Numbered from the stretch's first letter, positions 34,057 to 44,736 are shown. The stretch: DNA of 64,000 nucleotides from JAEYOM01 sp036260935 (GCA_036260935.1 DATALQ010000016.1:57032-121031); one strand, 5' to 3'. Notes: generated by a model not told the origin, from the letters alone. Program-made: numbers and translations.

Positions 34057-34584
34057 TCATAAAACCTTAAAAAGGACAAGTATTGCTTGAATACCACAGC
34101 CTGCGGCAATCGCAGGAGAGAAATGGAACTTCGCGCCGTCGTTCTTATTTTCAAAATCAGTATAGGGGTCGAAGGACTGAGTCAAAAAAGCAGTTTTCAG
34201 GTATGTGCCTAAAAATGCGAACCTTTTTCCGGCATTGCCTCTGGCTATCATTATTGCGGCGGCTGCAACGCCTCCGGCCAGAAAAGAAAGGACTATGGCA
34301 TATGCGGCGAATCCGGCTCCCATTACAGCCCCGACGGCGCAAAAAAGCTTGATATCGCCAGCCCCCAGCATCCTGAGAGCAAATAGCACAAATAACAGCG
34401 CCACCGGCAATATCGCTCCTAATAGAGATCCTATCAGTCCACCCGGTCCTTCCGTGAAAAAATTCAACAAAAAGCCTGTCGCAAGGCCCACGACCACTAC
34501 GATATTGCTGATCCTGTATCGCAGAAGGTCGCCCGTTACTGCCGCAGTTAATACGGCTGTAAGTATTATAAGCTTTGGAAGCAT
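34057..34584 (-). CDS. A24-family prepilin peptidase-like protein (CpaA/TadV type)
   Basis: The protein has 175 residues with about five membrane helices. Both aspartates of type IV prepilin peptidases are present: TGDLLRYRISN (Asp near residue 19) and GAGDIK (GxGD, near residue 74). The small size without the N-terminal methylase domain matches CpaA/TadV. No pilin or Tad genes are in the window, so its substrate is elsewhere. Confidence 0.82.
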   Translation of the reverse strand: MLPKLIILTAVLTAAVTGDLLRYRISNIVVVVGLATGFLLNFFTEGPGGLIGSLLGAILPVALLFVLFALRMLGAGDIKLFCAVGAVMGAGFAAYAIVLSFLAGGVAAAAIMIARGNAGKRFAFLGTYLKTAFLTQSFDPYTDFENKNDGAKFHFSPAIAAGCGIQAILVLFKVL

Positions 34585-34721
34585 ATTTTACCCTTTCTGC
34601 AGAAATATGTCATACATACACCATTAATGTAAATATATAACATATATTTCGACTTTGCAATATCCTATATTACAAAAACCGTCTGTAACCAAAATATAAT
34701 GTGCGTTTGGTGCCGGATTAT

Positions 34722-34753
34722 GTTATATCGCCGGAGTATTCTGCCGATATAAC
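34722..34753. promoter_or_regulatory. Inverted repeat before the large surface-protein gene
   Basis: GTTATATCG (34722-34730) pairs with CGATATAAC (34745-34753) around a 14-base loop, 89 bases before the start at 34843. It could be an operator or an mRNA leader hairpin. Confidence 0.4.
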
Positions 34754-34842
34754 CATTGAAGTACACCTTGATGTCCGCTGTCGGCAAAGACCTTGAAACC
34801 AATATTTGCGGATGTTCCTATATCCGGCTGGAGGTATGGCGA

Positions 34843-37800
34843 ATGAGTCCATTCAAAAGATTCGTGGCTGCGTTTTTGATCGCAGTGCTTCTATACAGTA
34901 TTATAAGTGGTTCGACAACCGGAGTTTTGGCGGCGGATTTCACGCCGGTAAGGATAACGGTAATTTCATATGACAACGGTACCCTCAATATCAGCTGGAG
35001 TCCTCTGCCGGGTGCAAAATCCGCGCAGATCATGTACCATGATCCGCATGTTCCGTCTTGGGGCTCAGTGACTAGTTTCTTGGTCAACGGCAAAAACAAT
35101 GCAACGATCACCGGACTTGAATCCGACTATATCTACGATATACATGTGACTGTTTATGACGATCCCGACTGTATGGGCACACAGATTGGCCGCGGCCTGC
35201 TTTTTTATCTTCCCTCTATGACCTTCTACTCGAGACCTCTTCAGCAGGACAGGAGGGAGATAACGGGGGGCGGTTATGAGACAGGCGTATACCCGAAATT
35301 GAGGATCAGATGGAGAGAACCACGAATCTACTACCCTGGAGACAACACCTGGATACCGTTCGGCAGGGACGAGGTACCCGGTTACATGCAGGGTGCTCTA
35401 CAATCTGCTTACGACAACTATATCGAATTGGCTTCTCAAAGCTTTGAAATAAATATTTCGGTGGAGGGCAGGGAAAAGAAGGATCTGATTATAAGCAGGA
35501 TAGACGAAACGACCTACAGTGCATGCGTTTCGGATGCTCCGGGAGTGACCGCCCTTGTTTCATCACCGGATGACCAGGGACTGATAGGTTTCGAATTATG
35601 GGGCAGGGAAGATGAAAATTCGGAGGTTCCCGACCCGCCACCGTATTACACTGCGGCCCTGCCGGACGGCGATATTCTGCCGGGTACGATATATAACATG
35701 AGTATAAAGCCTGTTTTAAGAGACTCCGACGGCGTAAAAGTTACAACAGGCTACTCGTGCGGAGAACCGGACAACGCGGGAAAACTGAATGTCCGCGACG
35801 AAATCCTGATGACCGATTATGCCGGCACTCCAATAAGGTTCGAGATAACTAAGGACACTGCAAATAATCTCTACATAAAAATATACAAGGCAAATCAGGG
35901 CAGTACCAACCTTCCCACTTTCTATTATGATATACAGGTGGACGGAGTTTCGAACAGGGAGAAACTTGTGGGCTCGAACTACGAAAGCCCCTATATCATC
36001 GAGAGCATAGCGGGCGGAAACTCCCAAAACGAGAGGTCCTACAAGATCGTAGTGACCTCGGACAGCCCGTCGTACAGGATGGAATCGCTGACTATGCAAT
36101 ACAAGCCCTCGGATGATTCCAGCCGTCCTCCGCTGCCGACAGGCGTTTCAATAGCGGATATGGTCCCCGAGACCAGAAATGTCACACTCCCGGCCATTGG
36201 AGCCTCTTTGCCGGTTTCAGTCCCTGTTACCTCCTCCGCTGTTACGATATCATGGGATCTGCCGGACAATCTTGATTGGAATACGGTGAGGAATGACCTG
36301 TACTACCATTTCCTTTTGTCCACCAGCCAATCCGACCAGGGGAAACAGGCTCTTATTTCTGTAAACGGGACGCCCTGGGGCGATAAGAAATACGATGTGA
36401 AATACCGGCTTGTTAAGGACGTCAGCGCATTGTCTCCGAGTATTACCATAAGAGACGGAAAACTTCAATACACATTAGGCGGTTTCGACCTCTTTACAAA
36501 GGAAACGAGTACGGGGGCCATTGGCGCTAAATTGCCCAATGCGGACGGCTACCCTGACTTTCTGCTCCCAAATACCGTGTATTATCTTCAGATGTATACC
36601 ACCAAGGGCGACGTCGATCCGGTGCCATCCTCGGATGACGAATCGGAGCACTCGATTATAACGAGCTTCACTACGCTCGACGGAACGGAGCCCGATGTTC
36701 CCGTACCGGCTAACCTGAGTCAGACTGATAATGAAACTGTAAATACTACGAGCCCCGCTGTTACCGTAGAGTTCGATAAAATAACGGATATCGACTGGAA
36801 GGACTATTTTACCGGATACAGCGACAGTAAATATGATCATTACGTCTATTACGATATTTATATGAATACTGCGCCGACTACCACAAGATCGGCTTTTACT
36901 CTTGTGGGCACAACCCAGTTCCGAAATGAAGACATCGGCTTTACAGGGGATAACGATCCCGACAGCAGCTATATCAGAGCGGCCATATCGCAGTTCAAGG
37001 ACCCCAATTCGGCTGCTTACAGGCTTTTCGGCTCGGCTCTTTTGCCCAACACGACTTATTATATAAAGGTGAAGACCAGACTGGTCATCAGAGATAAAAC
37101 AGATGCGGCTGATATAAAAACAAGACAGTCCATTTTTACATCGGTCCTACCTGTTACGACAAAGACGTCAGGTGTGAACCCGCCGGACGAAAACCAGATA
37201 AAGCCTCTGGCGCCGACCGACTTTTCCATTGCCCGGACCAGCGATGGCAACCTGATGGTCTCCGGCGAGAGCGTTACTTTTACCTGGACCAGAAAAGCAA
37301 CTGATAGAAATATTATTTATCAGATAATCAAGACATCTGAAAAGACCGGGCCGACCGATACGGCGGCCGATTATAGCAACGATCCCGAATACCAAGGCTT
37401 TCTGGAGGCATACAGCGATGTACCGACCGGCAGAAGCAGAATGATAATTACGAATGGCGCCATTTATCTGGATCTTAGGCCTGTCAGCGAGAATGATGAA
37501 GAAGCTGTGTATACGTTTACAGTGGATCGAAGCATGTTCCCCAACAAGCTTTATTATTTCAGCCTGAAAGCGGTCCGTGCGGACGACTTGAACAATCCCA
37601 TCGATCCTCCTTCCGAAAGCGTCTGGGTATCGATACCTGTCACTACGAAGCTGATTGATCAGCCGAATTCACTTGAGGCTGTGGTTAACGCAGAACTGGG
37701 CTTCTTCTGGACCGATGCGACAGTGGGGCTTACCGCGGAGGACTATAAAATTTATCTGAAGGGTCCTTCCGACGCGGATTTCAAGCTGTTGAACCGCTCG

Positions 37801-39786
37801 CAGGCCACCATTGTCAAGGATGGCGACGGCAGAACCTATTACGGCAGGATCTTTGGCCTCAAAGCGAATACGTATTACGATATCCGGGTCGTTAAGGGCG
37901 TCAATACCCCTGTCTACGAAAAAATGGGGATGAAAACGCGGGATGCCAATCATGAACTTGAGGTAATGTGGATCGGCAAGCCATTGGATAGCCATGCGTG
38001 GTATGAGCTTGCCATTGTCGAGGAAGGCGGGTCGGAATATACGGTACTCGATGCGTCAGATCTCGAACAGTATGTCGGCAAGGACAACAGAGTACAGCCT
38101 TATTATGCAGAAGAGACTATACGTACGATCAATTCGGATGAGATATATTATCATGCCAAAATAAAAAGCGTCAACGTTGTACTTCCGGGAGGCGTCATAA
38201 CCAAGCAGCCGCTCAAATCCAACACCAAATACTACATTAAGGTAAGGGCTGTAAAGGTGGACTCCGTTAATGAGGATTTCATAGCCTACTCGAAATATGA
38301 CGGCCCTGTGAATATACGTACAGAGTTCAATCAGGATGATTACGACAACAATGACCGAGAAGAGCAGCAGAAAGCTATCTTCCTCGACAGTATGGACCAG
38401 CTTGAAAAAGGCTATTACTGGCGTGTCGATATTACCAGTAACCGATCCACCTGCATCCTTCTGAAAGGCGACAGAGTCTATGATGCGATGAAGAATTCAT
38501 CTTCGGATTCTTTCACGGTAGACATGACCTCACTTTCTGTAAATATTGGAATTGATGAGATATTTGTGCCGGTGTCTGTTATCAGGGCGATGAACTCTCT
38601 TAACAGGAGTCTTGTTATAAAGACCTCGGGTACGGAGCTGGTCTTGCGGCCAAAGACACTCGATGCTTCCCCGGACGGACAGTTCAAGGATGTTGTCTCA
38701 AGGCCCGAAGTAAAAGACCTGTACCTGAAACTGACAGTTTCGCGGCCGGAGGTATCGTCATCGGGGCTACCTGCCAATATGCAGAACATTTCGGAACTGA
38801 ACGAACTCGATATCCAGGCAATCGGGCTGTCGATGATGGACAAGGATGTCGCGCAGCTTATACATGACAGGCTCTATGCTGAAGACGGCGGCCTCGTAAG
38901 CGAAATGCTAAGTCTGCTGGAAAATACATATGTTGGTTCAGGCACAGGCTCCAAAATTCTCATCGATCAATATACGCAAAGCTTGATAGACACCATGCAG
39001 AAGGAGCTGTCGGTTTATATCGGACAGACCATAACTTCGTCCAGCCTGGCTAATGCGGTAAAGGACATAACGTCCTTCGATACTCCCGCTTCGGTAAACG
39101 TTTCATTTACAGCAGGAAGCGGAGCGAAGATACCTTACGCGCTGTATGACGGTTCGGCCGCATGGCAGAAGATATCGGTAAATACCCTGCAGGGTGCCTC
39201 AAGCATCAGGTTCAACCTAATCAAGACCGGAAAATTTGTTGTAATGTCCGTAAAAAGCAGTGTTGGCGCCGTACCTGCAGGTCATTGGTCTGAAAGCTAC
39301 ATAAGGGAGCTTTCTTCAAAGTATGACCTCAGCGGCGTCTTCCCTGGCATGCAGACCAACTTCATGCCCGATAACAGAGCGACATGCGGCGAGGTGGTTC
39401 TGCTGTACGAGGTCGTTACCGGAAGAACGGCTGAAGACGCAGGCCTCAATATACGGCAGAAAAACACCAGACTGGGGTTGGACAGTATTTTAAATCCGAA
39501 TCTGCTTCAAAAGAATATTAAGAGGGAAGAAACGGCCGCCGTGCTCCTTCACCTGTTTTCAGCCAAAAAAGGCGTCAACGCCGTCGCCATAAAGCCTGGC
39601 GGAAGGATCGCCATAAAGGATGAAAGCGCAATAGGCGAGGCGTATTTCCAGCCGGTTGTAGTAATGGCAGATATGAGGATAATGGAACTCGACGAAAACG
39701 GTAGATTCAATCCCAACGCAGCAATGTCACGGGCGGAAATCGTGGCCGCCTTTACTAAGCTGCTGAAGGAAACCGGTGATCTGTAG
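34843..39786 (+). CDS. Giant FN3-repeat, SLH-anchored surface protein A
   Basis: The protein has 1647 residues. ATG 34843 lies 8 bases after GGAGG, and a longer frame upstream lacks a site. A Sec signal peptide (about residues 5-33, LAADF) is followed by many fibronectin type III-like repeats. These are seen from recurring motifs such as ISWSPLPGAKSAQIMY, ITWDLPDN, LPNTVYYLQM, LPNTTYYIKVKTR and KSNTKYYIKVRAV. After residue about 1480, three SLH-like units appear (HWSESYIRELSSKYDLSG, then GLDSILNPNLLQ, then MAELDENGRFNP-like MELDENGRFNPNAAMSRAE). SLH domains bind pyruvylated wall polymer. It is probably an adhesive or scaffold surface protein. The next gene encodes a shorter relative. Confidence 0.85.
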   Translation: MSPFKRFVAAFLIAVLLYSIISGSTTGVLAADFTPVRITVISYDNGTLNISWSPLPGAKSAQIMYHDPHVPSWGSVTSFLVNGKNNATITGLESDYIYDIHVTVYDDPDCMGTQIGRGLLFYLPSMTFYSRPLQQDRREITGGGYETGVYPKLRIRWREPRIYYPGDNTWIPFGRDEVPGYMQGALQSAYDNYIELASQSFEINISVEGREKKDLIISRIDETTYSACVSDAPGVTALVSSPDDQGLIGFELWGREDENSEVPDPPPYYTAALPDGDILPGTIYNMSIKPVLRDSDGVKVTTGYSCGEPDNAGKLNVRDEILMTDYAGTPIRFEITKDTANNLYIKIYKANQGSTNLPTFYYDIQVDGVSNREKLVGSNYESPYIIESIAGGNSQNERSYKIVVTSDSPSYRMESLTMQYKPSDDSSRPPLPTGVSIADMVPETRNVTLPAIGASLPVSVPVTSSAVTISWDLPDNLDWNTVRNDLYYHFLLSTSQSDQGKQALISVNGTPWGDKKYDVKYRLVKDVSALSPSITIRDGKLQYTLGGFDLFTKETSTGAIGAKLPNADGYPDFLLPNTVYYLQMYTTKGDVDPVPSSDDESEHSIITSFTTLDGTEPDVPVPANLSQTDNETVNTTSPAVTVEFDKITDIDWKDYFTGYSDSKYDHYVYYDIYMNTAPTTTRSAFTLVGTTQFRNEDIGFTGDNDPDSSYIRAAISQFKDPNSAAYRLFGSALLPNTTYYIKVKTRLVIRDKTDAADIKTRQSIFTSVLPVTTKTSGVNPPDENQIKPLAPTDFSIARTSDGNLMVSGESVTFTWTRKATDRNIIYQIIKTSEKTGPTDTAADYSNDPEYQGFLEAYSDVPTGRSRMIITNGAIYLDLRPVSENDEEAVYTFTVDRSMFPNKLYYFSLKAVRADDLNNPIDPPSESVWVSIPVTTKLIDQPNSLEAVVNAELGFFWTDATVGLTAEDYKIYLKGPSDADFKLLNRSQATIVKDGDGRTYYGRIFGLKANTYYDIRVVKGVNTPVYEKMGMKTRDANHELEVMWIGKPLDSHAWYELAIVEEGGSEYTVLDASDLEQYVGKDNRVQPYYAEETIRTINSDEIYYHAKIKSVNVVLPGGVITKQPLKSNTKYYIKVRAVKVDSVNEDFIAYSKYDGPVNIRTEFNQDDYDNNDREEQQKAIFLDSMDQLEKGYYWRVDITSNRSTCILLKGDRVYDAMKNSSSDSFTVDMTSLSVNIGIDEIFVPVSVIRAMNSLNRSLVIKTSGTELVLRPKTLDASPDGQFKDVVSRPEVKDLYLKLTVSRPEVSSSGLPANMQNISELNELDIQAIGLSMMDKDVAQLIHDRLYAEDGGLVSEMLSLLENTYVGSGTGSKILIDQYTQSLIDTMQKELSVYIGQTITSSSLANAVKDITSFDTPASVNVSFTAGSGAKIPYALYDGSAAWQKISVNTLQGASSIRFNLIKTGKFVVMSVKSSVGAVPAGHWSESYIRELSSKYDLSGVFPGMQTNFMPDNRATCGEVVLLYEVVTGRTAEDAGLNIRQKNTRLGLDSILNPNLLQKNIKREETAAVLLHLFSAKKGVNAVAIKPGGRIAIKDESAIGEAYFQPVVVMADMRIMELDENGRFNPNAAMSRAEIVAAFTKLLKETGDL

Positions 39787-39804
39787 GCTTGAGGGGGAAA
39801 CGGG

Positions 39805-42800
39805 ATGAGGAATGTAAAAAAGACGTTCAGTTTTATTTTGATAATACTCTTAATACTGCAGTACGGGGCGCTTTCCCCGGTCTATGCTGCAGTCGTGCAG
39901 CCTAGTCCTGAAGGACTTACCGTTGCGAAGGACGCTGCTGGAAATCCGCTTATCGGATTTGATGAAAATCAATACGGCGAAAACGGGGCGCCCATCGGGC
40001 AAAAACGCCAATGCTTTGCCGAACTTACGGGCAAAGCGCTTACAGCGCCCTCTACGGCTTATTCGGGCCTGTTTCTCAACTATTACCTGCAGGAGGTAAA
40101 TAAACCTTACAAACTGGCCAAGGCCGTTGAAGAAAAGGAAAGTGACGTAGAAGCCAAAACTGATGCAAACAATGATATACGTCTGACGGGCCTTTCCTCA
40201 GGAACCGTTTATTATGCCTATTCCAGAGCCTATTATACCTACACGAGGGATACATCCATCCTAACCAGTGATTTGTCGAAAATGTCAAATGTGGTACGCT
40301 TCATGACGGATATCGATATCAGCGCATCACCATACGGACCCAACCAGATAAAGATCGTATGGGACGATGTTTGGGATGTGGGCAAGAGAATGGAATACAA
40401 GCTTTACATTTCAGAAAGCGAGGATTTTACCAATACGGAGCCCATATACATCAACCAGAATTGGATTACCAACGGCTCGGTAAAGGTCAACCAGAATGAC
40501 GGGACCCTCGAATACATATATACTGTCAATGATCCGGGCAAAGTCTATTATATCAAGATCGCACCGAATACCATGGATTCGAGCCTTTTCAAATCAAAGG
40601 AAAGCTATGCCCCGAATCCTGTAAGCAGCTATATTCTTGCAAAGACCACAAAGGTTTCCGCCACGGAAGACGGCGGCGCCATCTGGAAGCTGGAATGGAG
40701 TCCTGTAATACCGTGGAGCAGCAATTACAGCGTTTCCTATAAAATCTACCGGAGCAGGACGGGCGATCCTCAATTTTTCAGATCTACTTCGGGTACTTCC
40801 TGTTTGATACCGGTTTCGCCCGGAGAAGAGGATTACTACTACATAATCTATGCCATTGTGACTGAAAACGGGGAATTGGTCTATCCCGAAGACTTTATCA
40901 GGTCGCAGGAGATTCGTATCAAAGAATCAGAGGTACCTGCGACTCCGGCTTCGCCTGTACTTGTAGAGGGATTCCCGTACGCCGGCAACGGGGGTATCTA
41001 TTACGATAAGGAATTGACGTCGACCAGCGCGACCCTGCTCTGGGAGCTTCCGCTCAGGGGGGACGGAGAAGAGGACACCAATATCGAATATGATATATGG
41101 CTGCTGACTGACCCGAACCAGTTGAGTGATCCCCCGGCAGGCACCAGGATCGCTTCCTCAGTAAAAATGAACGAAAGCAATTACGTAAAGAGCGGTACAA
41201 GGCGGATCGGATACAAGTATAAGATCGACGGGCTGCTGCCGAACTCGACATACTACTTTAAGATAGTGGCTAAGAAGAGTTTTGTAGAAATCGTGGATAA
41301 TGTCGTTACAAACGTTACCCTTCAGTCGGACTATGCAATGAAAATAATCATGACGCCGGCTGCAGGCCCGACAGATCAGCCGGTGGCTCCGAACAAGCCG
41401 CCGTTCCTGCTCAAAACCGATGTCCAGGGTAAGGATATGGTGACCAGCACTTCGGCGATAGTGACTTTGAAAAATAAGTGGTACGAAAGGTTCAACATAA
41501 CTGAAAGCGGAAGATATTCCTGGATATACACGACTCCCGGCGCCATAAATGCCGAGGGCCTCAGGCTCAGTCCGCCTGTCCCGGATCTGGCGTCAGCGAT
41601 AGAAAACGGTACGGCAGACCCGATGAAATACAGAAAGGTCGAGTATGATAATACTGTAACGATCGATGTCGGCTGTGTAGAGTATACCCCCGACTTCAAC
41701 TACGACAGTCTTAAGGAGCTTTCGGCCGATAAGCTTATAGATGTCCCCGTAACTCCGAACGATCCCGCCGAGGTAATAAACGCGCCCGGAGCCATAAAGG
41801 ACGGCAAAAAGCATAATGTCGATATTGCCGTAAATGACCTGGAGCCCAACACTACGTATATAATATGGATCAGGGCTGTCAGAAAAGGCGTCAACCTTAT
41901 TACAGGAGAGACAGTCGACTTGATTTCCGAACCATCGGATCCGTTGATTGTTACCACAGTTCCCGATTTCCCTATGACAGTCGAAGAGCCGACCGTACCT
42001 GTATTCAATTACAGCCAGGCTGGAGACGTCTATGTCGATCTCGGCTGGAACTTCAACAACAAATATGTGTACCATATCAAATATGCGACAGCTGATGATA
42101 TCAGCAAGGCCGAGGGTACAAAGGACATAACGCCCGATATGCTAAAATACGCGACATATTACAGGATAAGCGGACTCAAGCCGGATACTGTGTATTATTT
42201 CTGGATCTGGGCTGAGATGACCGACAGCAGGGGGAATGTTCATGCTTCCGATGTAAGTGACTCCCTGGTTGTAAAGACAAAAAAGGACATTCCTCCCGAT
42301 ACTCCGAATGGCTTCGGAGTCAAGGGTACGCCGGGGTCCATAACGAAAGACAGCATAACATACGAATGGATCCTGCAGGAGGGCATGGATTACATCCTCG
42401 AGATATCCGGCAATATCGATTACAAGGACAGCAAGAAGTATACTGTGACGGGCGCCTCCGAGTTTACCGTAACAGGACTGCGGTCCAATTACAGGTATTA
42501 TGCAAGGCTTTATGCTTACGATCCCGACAAAAAGCTGGAATCCGAGCCTACCCAGAGCGTAACCGTCAGGACGCTGCGCAGCAGCAACGACTACGATTCG
42601 AGTGAGGATGTCGAGGACGTTATCAGCGGCGACTATATAGTTATCGATGATGAAGCGGTTAACGGCATATGGTCCATTCAGATCGTCGGAGTCAATGCGG
42701 ATCGGTTCATCGAGCATGTCCGGACAGACAACGTTCTGGATTATTGTATAAAGCTGACAGACACGCCGGCCGGAACAAAGACGATCTCGGTCGTTGTTTC

Positions 42801-43779
42801 CCAGAGGGTATTCAAGGCGCTTGGCAATCTGGGTGAAAACCTGATGCTGAAAACGGTTAGAAACACTGTAATAATACGCCCCGGCGTGCTTGCCGACAGC
42901 AATGGAGTCTATGGCTCATTAAAAGGTGAAGCCAACTTTGTAATAGATATTACGCTGGACAGTCCTTATGCGGATAGCAATACCAAAAACCTGATACTCA
43001 AATCACCGGTGTCGGAACTGGAAGTTGGCATTTCGGACGGTATCACAGCACCGCTTGTTTCATTTTCAATGCCTCTGAAGTTGGTGTACCAATATGATTC
43101 GGCGGCCTGGTACAAGCCCGGTGTTACGTCCGGTTACGTACTTCCGTCCGGCTCGTCGGAGTGGGTAAAGTCCGTTTCAACCGGCAGCTTCGACCCGGAC
43201 GCCAACATAGGGACACTTTCCTTCGATACGCTTTTACCTGGCCGTATAGCCGTTGCAGATCAGGGGACGAACTACTACGACGATATCTCCGGCAGCTATG
43301 CAAAAAGCTCAATAATAAGCGTAGCATCCACACACAAATTAAAATCAATTTCAGGCAGGAAATTCGAGCCATCAAAAACGCTGACGGTCGGCGACGCTGC
43401 GAAGTTCATGCTGGACGTGCTTGATACCAATTATGGAAGCGATTACATGTCTCTTGCCGTAAAAGCAGGTATCGTTCAGAGCGCAGATGTTGGTAACGCT
43501 TCTGCAAATTGTACAAGGGAAAAATTGATCGGTATGGCAATGAGAGTATGCGAACTGAAAACGTCGCAAAAGGCAAAAGGGACTTCGCCCGAAAGCACAT
43601 CCGTATATAAGGACATCGGACAGGCAAGCTCAGCGCTGCTGCCGAAAATCAGGTTTGCACAGGAAAACGGCATAATAACAAGCAGATTTTCGGATACGCT
43701 TGGTCCGAAGGATCCCGTAACACGCGCTGAGGCAATGGTTTTGCTGGAAAAGCTGCTGCGTTATGCGGGCGAAATATAA
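39805..43779 (+). CDS. Large FN3-repeat, SLH-anchored surface protein B
   Basis: The protein has 1324 residues and starts 18 bases after the first surface protein ends. It shares its plan: signal peptide (ending VYAAV), FN3-like repeats with LLPNSTYYFKIVAKK, LEPNTTYIIWIRAV, LKPDTVYYFWIWAEM and LRSNYRYYARLYAYD, and three C-terminal SLH-like units (SSIISVASTHKLKSISG, YMSLAVKAGIVQSADV, LLPKIRFAQENGIITSRFSD followed by PVTRAEAMVLLEKLL). The C-terminal non-FN3 region before the SLH units (IDDEAVNGIWSIQIVG) resembles that of protein A. The two are probably tandem duplicates co-expressed at the cell surface. Confidence 0.85.
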   Translation: MRNVKKTFSFILIILLILQYGALSPVYAAVVQPSPEGLTVAKDAAGNPLIGFDENQYGENGAPIGQKRQCFAELTGKALTAPSTAYSGLFLNYYLQEVNKPYKLAKAVEEKESDVEAKTDANNDIRLTGLSSGTVYYAYSRAYYTYTRDTSILTSDLSKMSNVVRFMTDIDISASPYGPNQIKIVWDDVWDVGKRMEYKLYISESEDFTNTEPIYINQNWITNGSVKVNQNDGTLEYIYTVNDPGKVYYIKIAPNTMDSSLFKSKESYAPNPVSSYILAKTTKVSATEDGGAIWKLEWSPVIPWSSNYSVSYKIYRSRTGDPQFFRSTSGTSCLIPVSPGEEDYYYIIYAIVTENGELVYPEDFIRSQEIRIKESEVPATPASPVLVEGFPYAGNGGIYYDKELTSTSATLLWELPLRGDGEEDTNIEYDIWLLTDPNQLSDPPAGTRIASSVKMNESNYVKSGTRRIGYKYKIDGLLPNSTYYFKIVAKKSFVEIVDNVVTNVTLQSDYAMKIIMTPAAGPTDQPVAPNKPPFLLKTDVQGKDMVTSTSAIVTLKNKWYERFNITESGRYSWIYTTPGAINAEGLRLSPPVPDLASAIENGTADPMKYRKVEYDNTVTIDVGCVEYTPDFNYDSLKELSADKLIDVPVTPNDPAEVINAPGAIKDGKKHNVDIAVNDLEPNTTYIIWIRAVRKGVNLITGETVDLISEPSDPLIVTTVPDFPMTVEEPTVPVFNYSQAGDVYVDLGWNFNNKYVYHIKYATADDISKAEGTKDITPDMLKYATYYRISGLKPDTVYYFWIWAEMTDSRGNVHASDVSDSLVVKTKKDIPPDTPNGFGVKGTPGSITKDSITYEWILQEGMDYILEISGNIDYKDSKKYTVTGASEFTVTGLRSNYRYYARLYAYDPDKKLESEPTQSVTVRTLRSSNDYDSSEDVEDVISGDYIVIDDEAVNGIWSIQIVGVNADRFIEHVRTDNVLDYCIKLTDTPAGTKTISVVVSQRVFKALGNLGENLMLKTVRNTVIIRPGVLADSNGVYGSLKGEANFVIDITLDSPYADSNTKNLILKSPVSELEVGISDGITAPLVSFSMPLKLVYQYDSAAWYKPGVTSGYVLPSGSSEWVKSVSTGSFDPDANIGTLSFDTLLPGRIAVADQGTNYYDDISGSYAKSSIISVASTHKLKSISGRKFEPSKTLTVGDAAKFMLDVLDTNYGSDYMSLAVKAGIVQSADVGNASANCTREKLIGMAMRVCELKTSQKAKGTSPESTSVYKDIGQASSALLPKIRFAQENGIITSRFSDTLGPKDPVTRAEAMVLLEKLLRYAGEI

Positions 43780-43855
43780 AACCAAGCCCGGCAAGTCATA
43801 AAAAAAGACATCTCATCCAGTAATGAAGCGCGATATAGAAATTTTTCATGTATAT

Positions 43856-43917
43856 GCCCCCTTACCTTCGGCAATAATTTTATCGGGATTATTTTTACGG
43901 TAAACAGGTAAGGGGGC
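43856..43917 (+). promoter_or_regulatory. Hairpin that would hide the ywmB ribosome site
   Basis: GCCCCCTTACC (43856-43866) is a perfect 11-bp complement of GGTAAGGGGGC (43907-43917). The right arm contains the TAAGGGGG ribosome site of the GTG start at 43924. The 40-base loop is AT-rich. Confidence 0.6.
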
Positions 43918-43923
43918 TTGATC

Positions 43924-44688
43924 GTGAAGAAATTTGCATTTGCATTATCGATTTTTATATTAGTCATCTCCATTTTTTTATTATCAATACAAAAAGTTCA
44001 ACAGGAATATTCAGCCGCTGACGCAATGAGCAGGGCATTCAAGGCGACAGGCGCGTCTGCGGTCAGCTGTGAAATATTCATACAGTGCAGCCTTTCTTCG
44101 GCGGAACTGGAAAAGGAAGAATTTCGCAGAGAACTGATCAAAAATATCATCTCCGGGGCCGGCGGCGATCTGTCGGCAAATAAACCGGTATTCAACAACA
44201 TCGATAACGATATCAGCTCCGGTACCATAACCGATTACATAATTAATGATGACAATGCTGTACACGTAAGTGTGCTAAAGGATAAACATGCGGAAAATGC
44301 CGACTTATACAGGATCTCCTCTACCTTTGACAATACATCCGGCCCGGCTGGCATACCGGGGGTTGTTAATGGCCTGAAGAGGGCTTTCGGACATTGCTGC
44401 AGCGATCCGGACATCAACATCTCCATTACGGGCAGCCTGGATGGAAAGCTTGGCGATGAGAACCTTGACCAGCTTTATGAAAAGGCATTTGCCGCTGTAG
44501 ATGCGGATAAGGTCGAAGGGATCGACGAGCCGGGACTGATCAGCGTTTCAGCCTTTTCGCCTTCGATACGCGATTCGGTCAGGGTGAATGGCAGGCGCAT
44601 CAATATAAATATGGCGGCAAGGTATAATTCATACGAAGGAAAGACCTACATATGGCTCGCGACGCCGGTTATAACGACGGAATATTGA
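43924..44688 (+). CDS. ywmB: YwmB-family protein
   Basis: The protein has 254 residues. GTG 43924 follows TAAGGGGG. An N-terminal membrane anchor (residues 3-22) is followed by a two-lobed domain of the YwmB type. Motifs include AFKATGASAVSCEIFIQCSL and ISVSAFSPSI, with a C-terminal strand NMAARYNSYEGKTYIWLATP. The function is unknown. In B. subtilis ywmB precedes murAA and spoIID, exactly the order here (ywmB-murA-spoIID). This supports the name more than any motif. Confidence 0.82.
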   Translation: MKKFAFALSIFILVISIFLLSIQKVQQEYSAADAMSRAFKATGASAVSCEIFIQCSLSSAELEKEEFRRELIKNIISGAGGDLSANKPVFNNIDNDISSGTITDYIINDDNAVHVSVLKDKHAENADLYRISSTFDNTSGPAGIPGVVNGLKRAFGHCCSDPDINISITGSLDGKLGDENLDQLYEKAFAAVDADKVEGIDEPGLISVSAFSPSIRDSVRVNGRRININMAARYNSYEGKTYIWLATPVITTEY

Positions 44689-44736
44689 CAGCGAGCCCAT
44701 GAGGAAGAAAAACGAGCGATAAAGGGGAGAGTGGAC

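Noticed and set aside
34756..34842. Earlier start for surface protein A
   Set aside because: No ribosome site is present. The 34843 start has GGAGG and is followed at once by a normal signal peptide.
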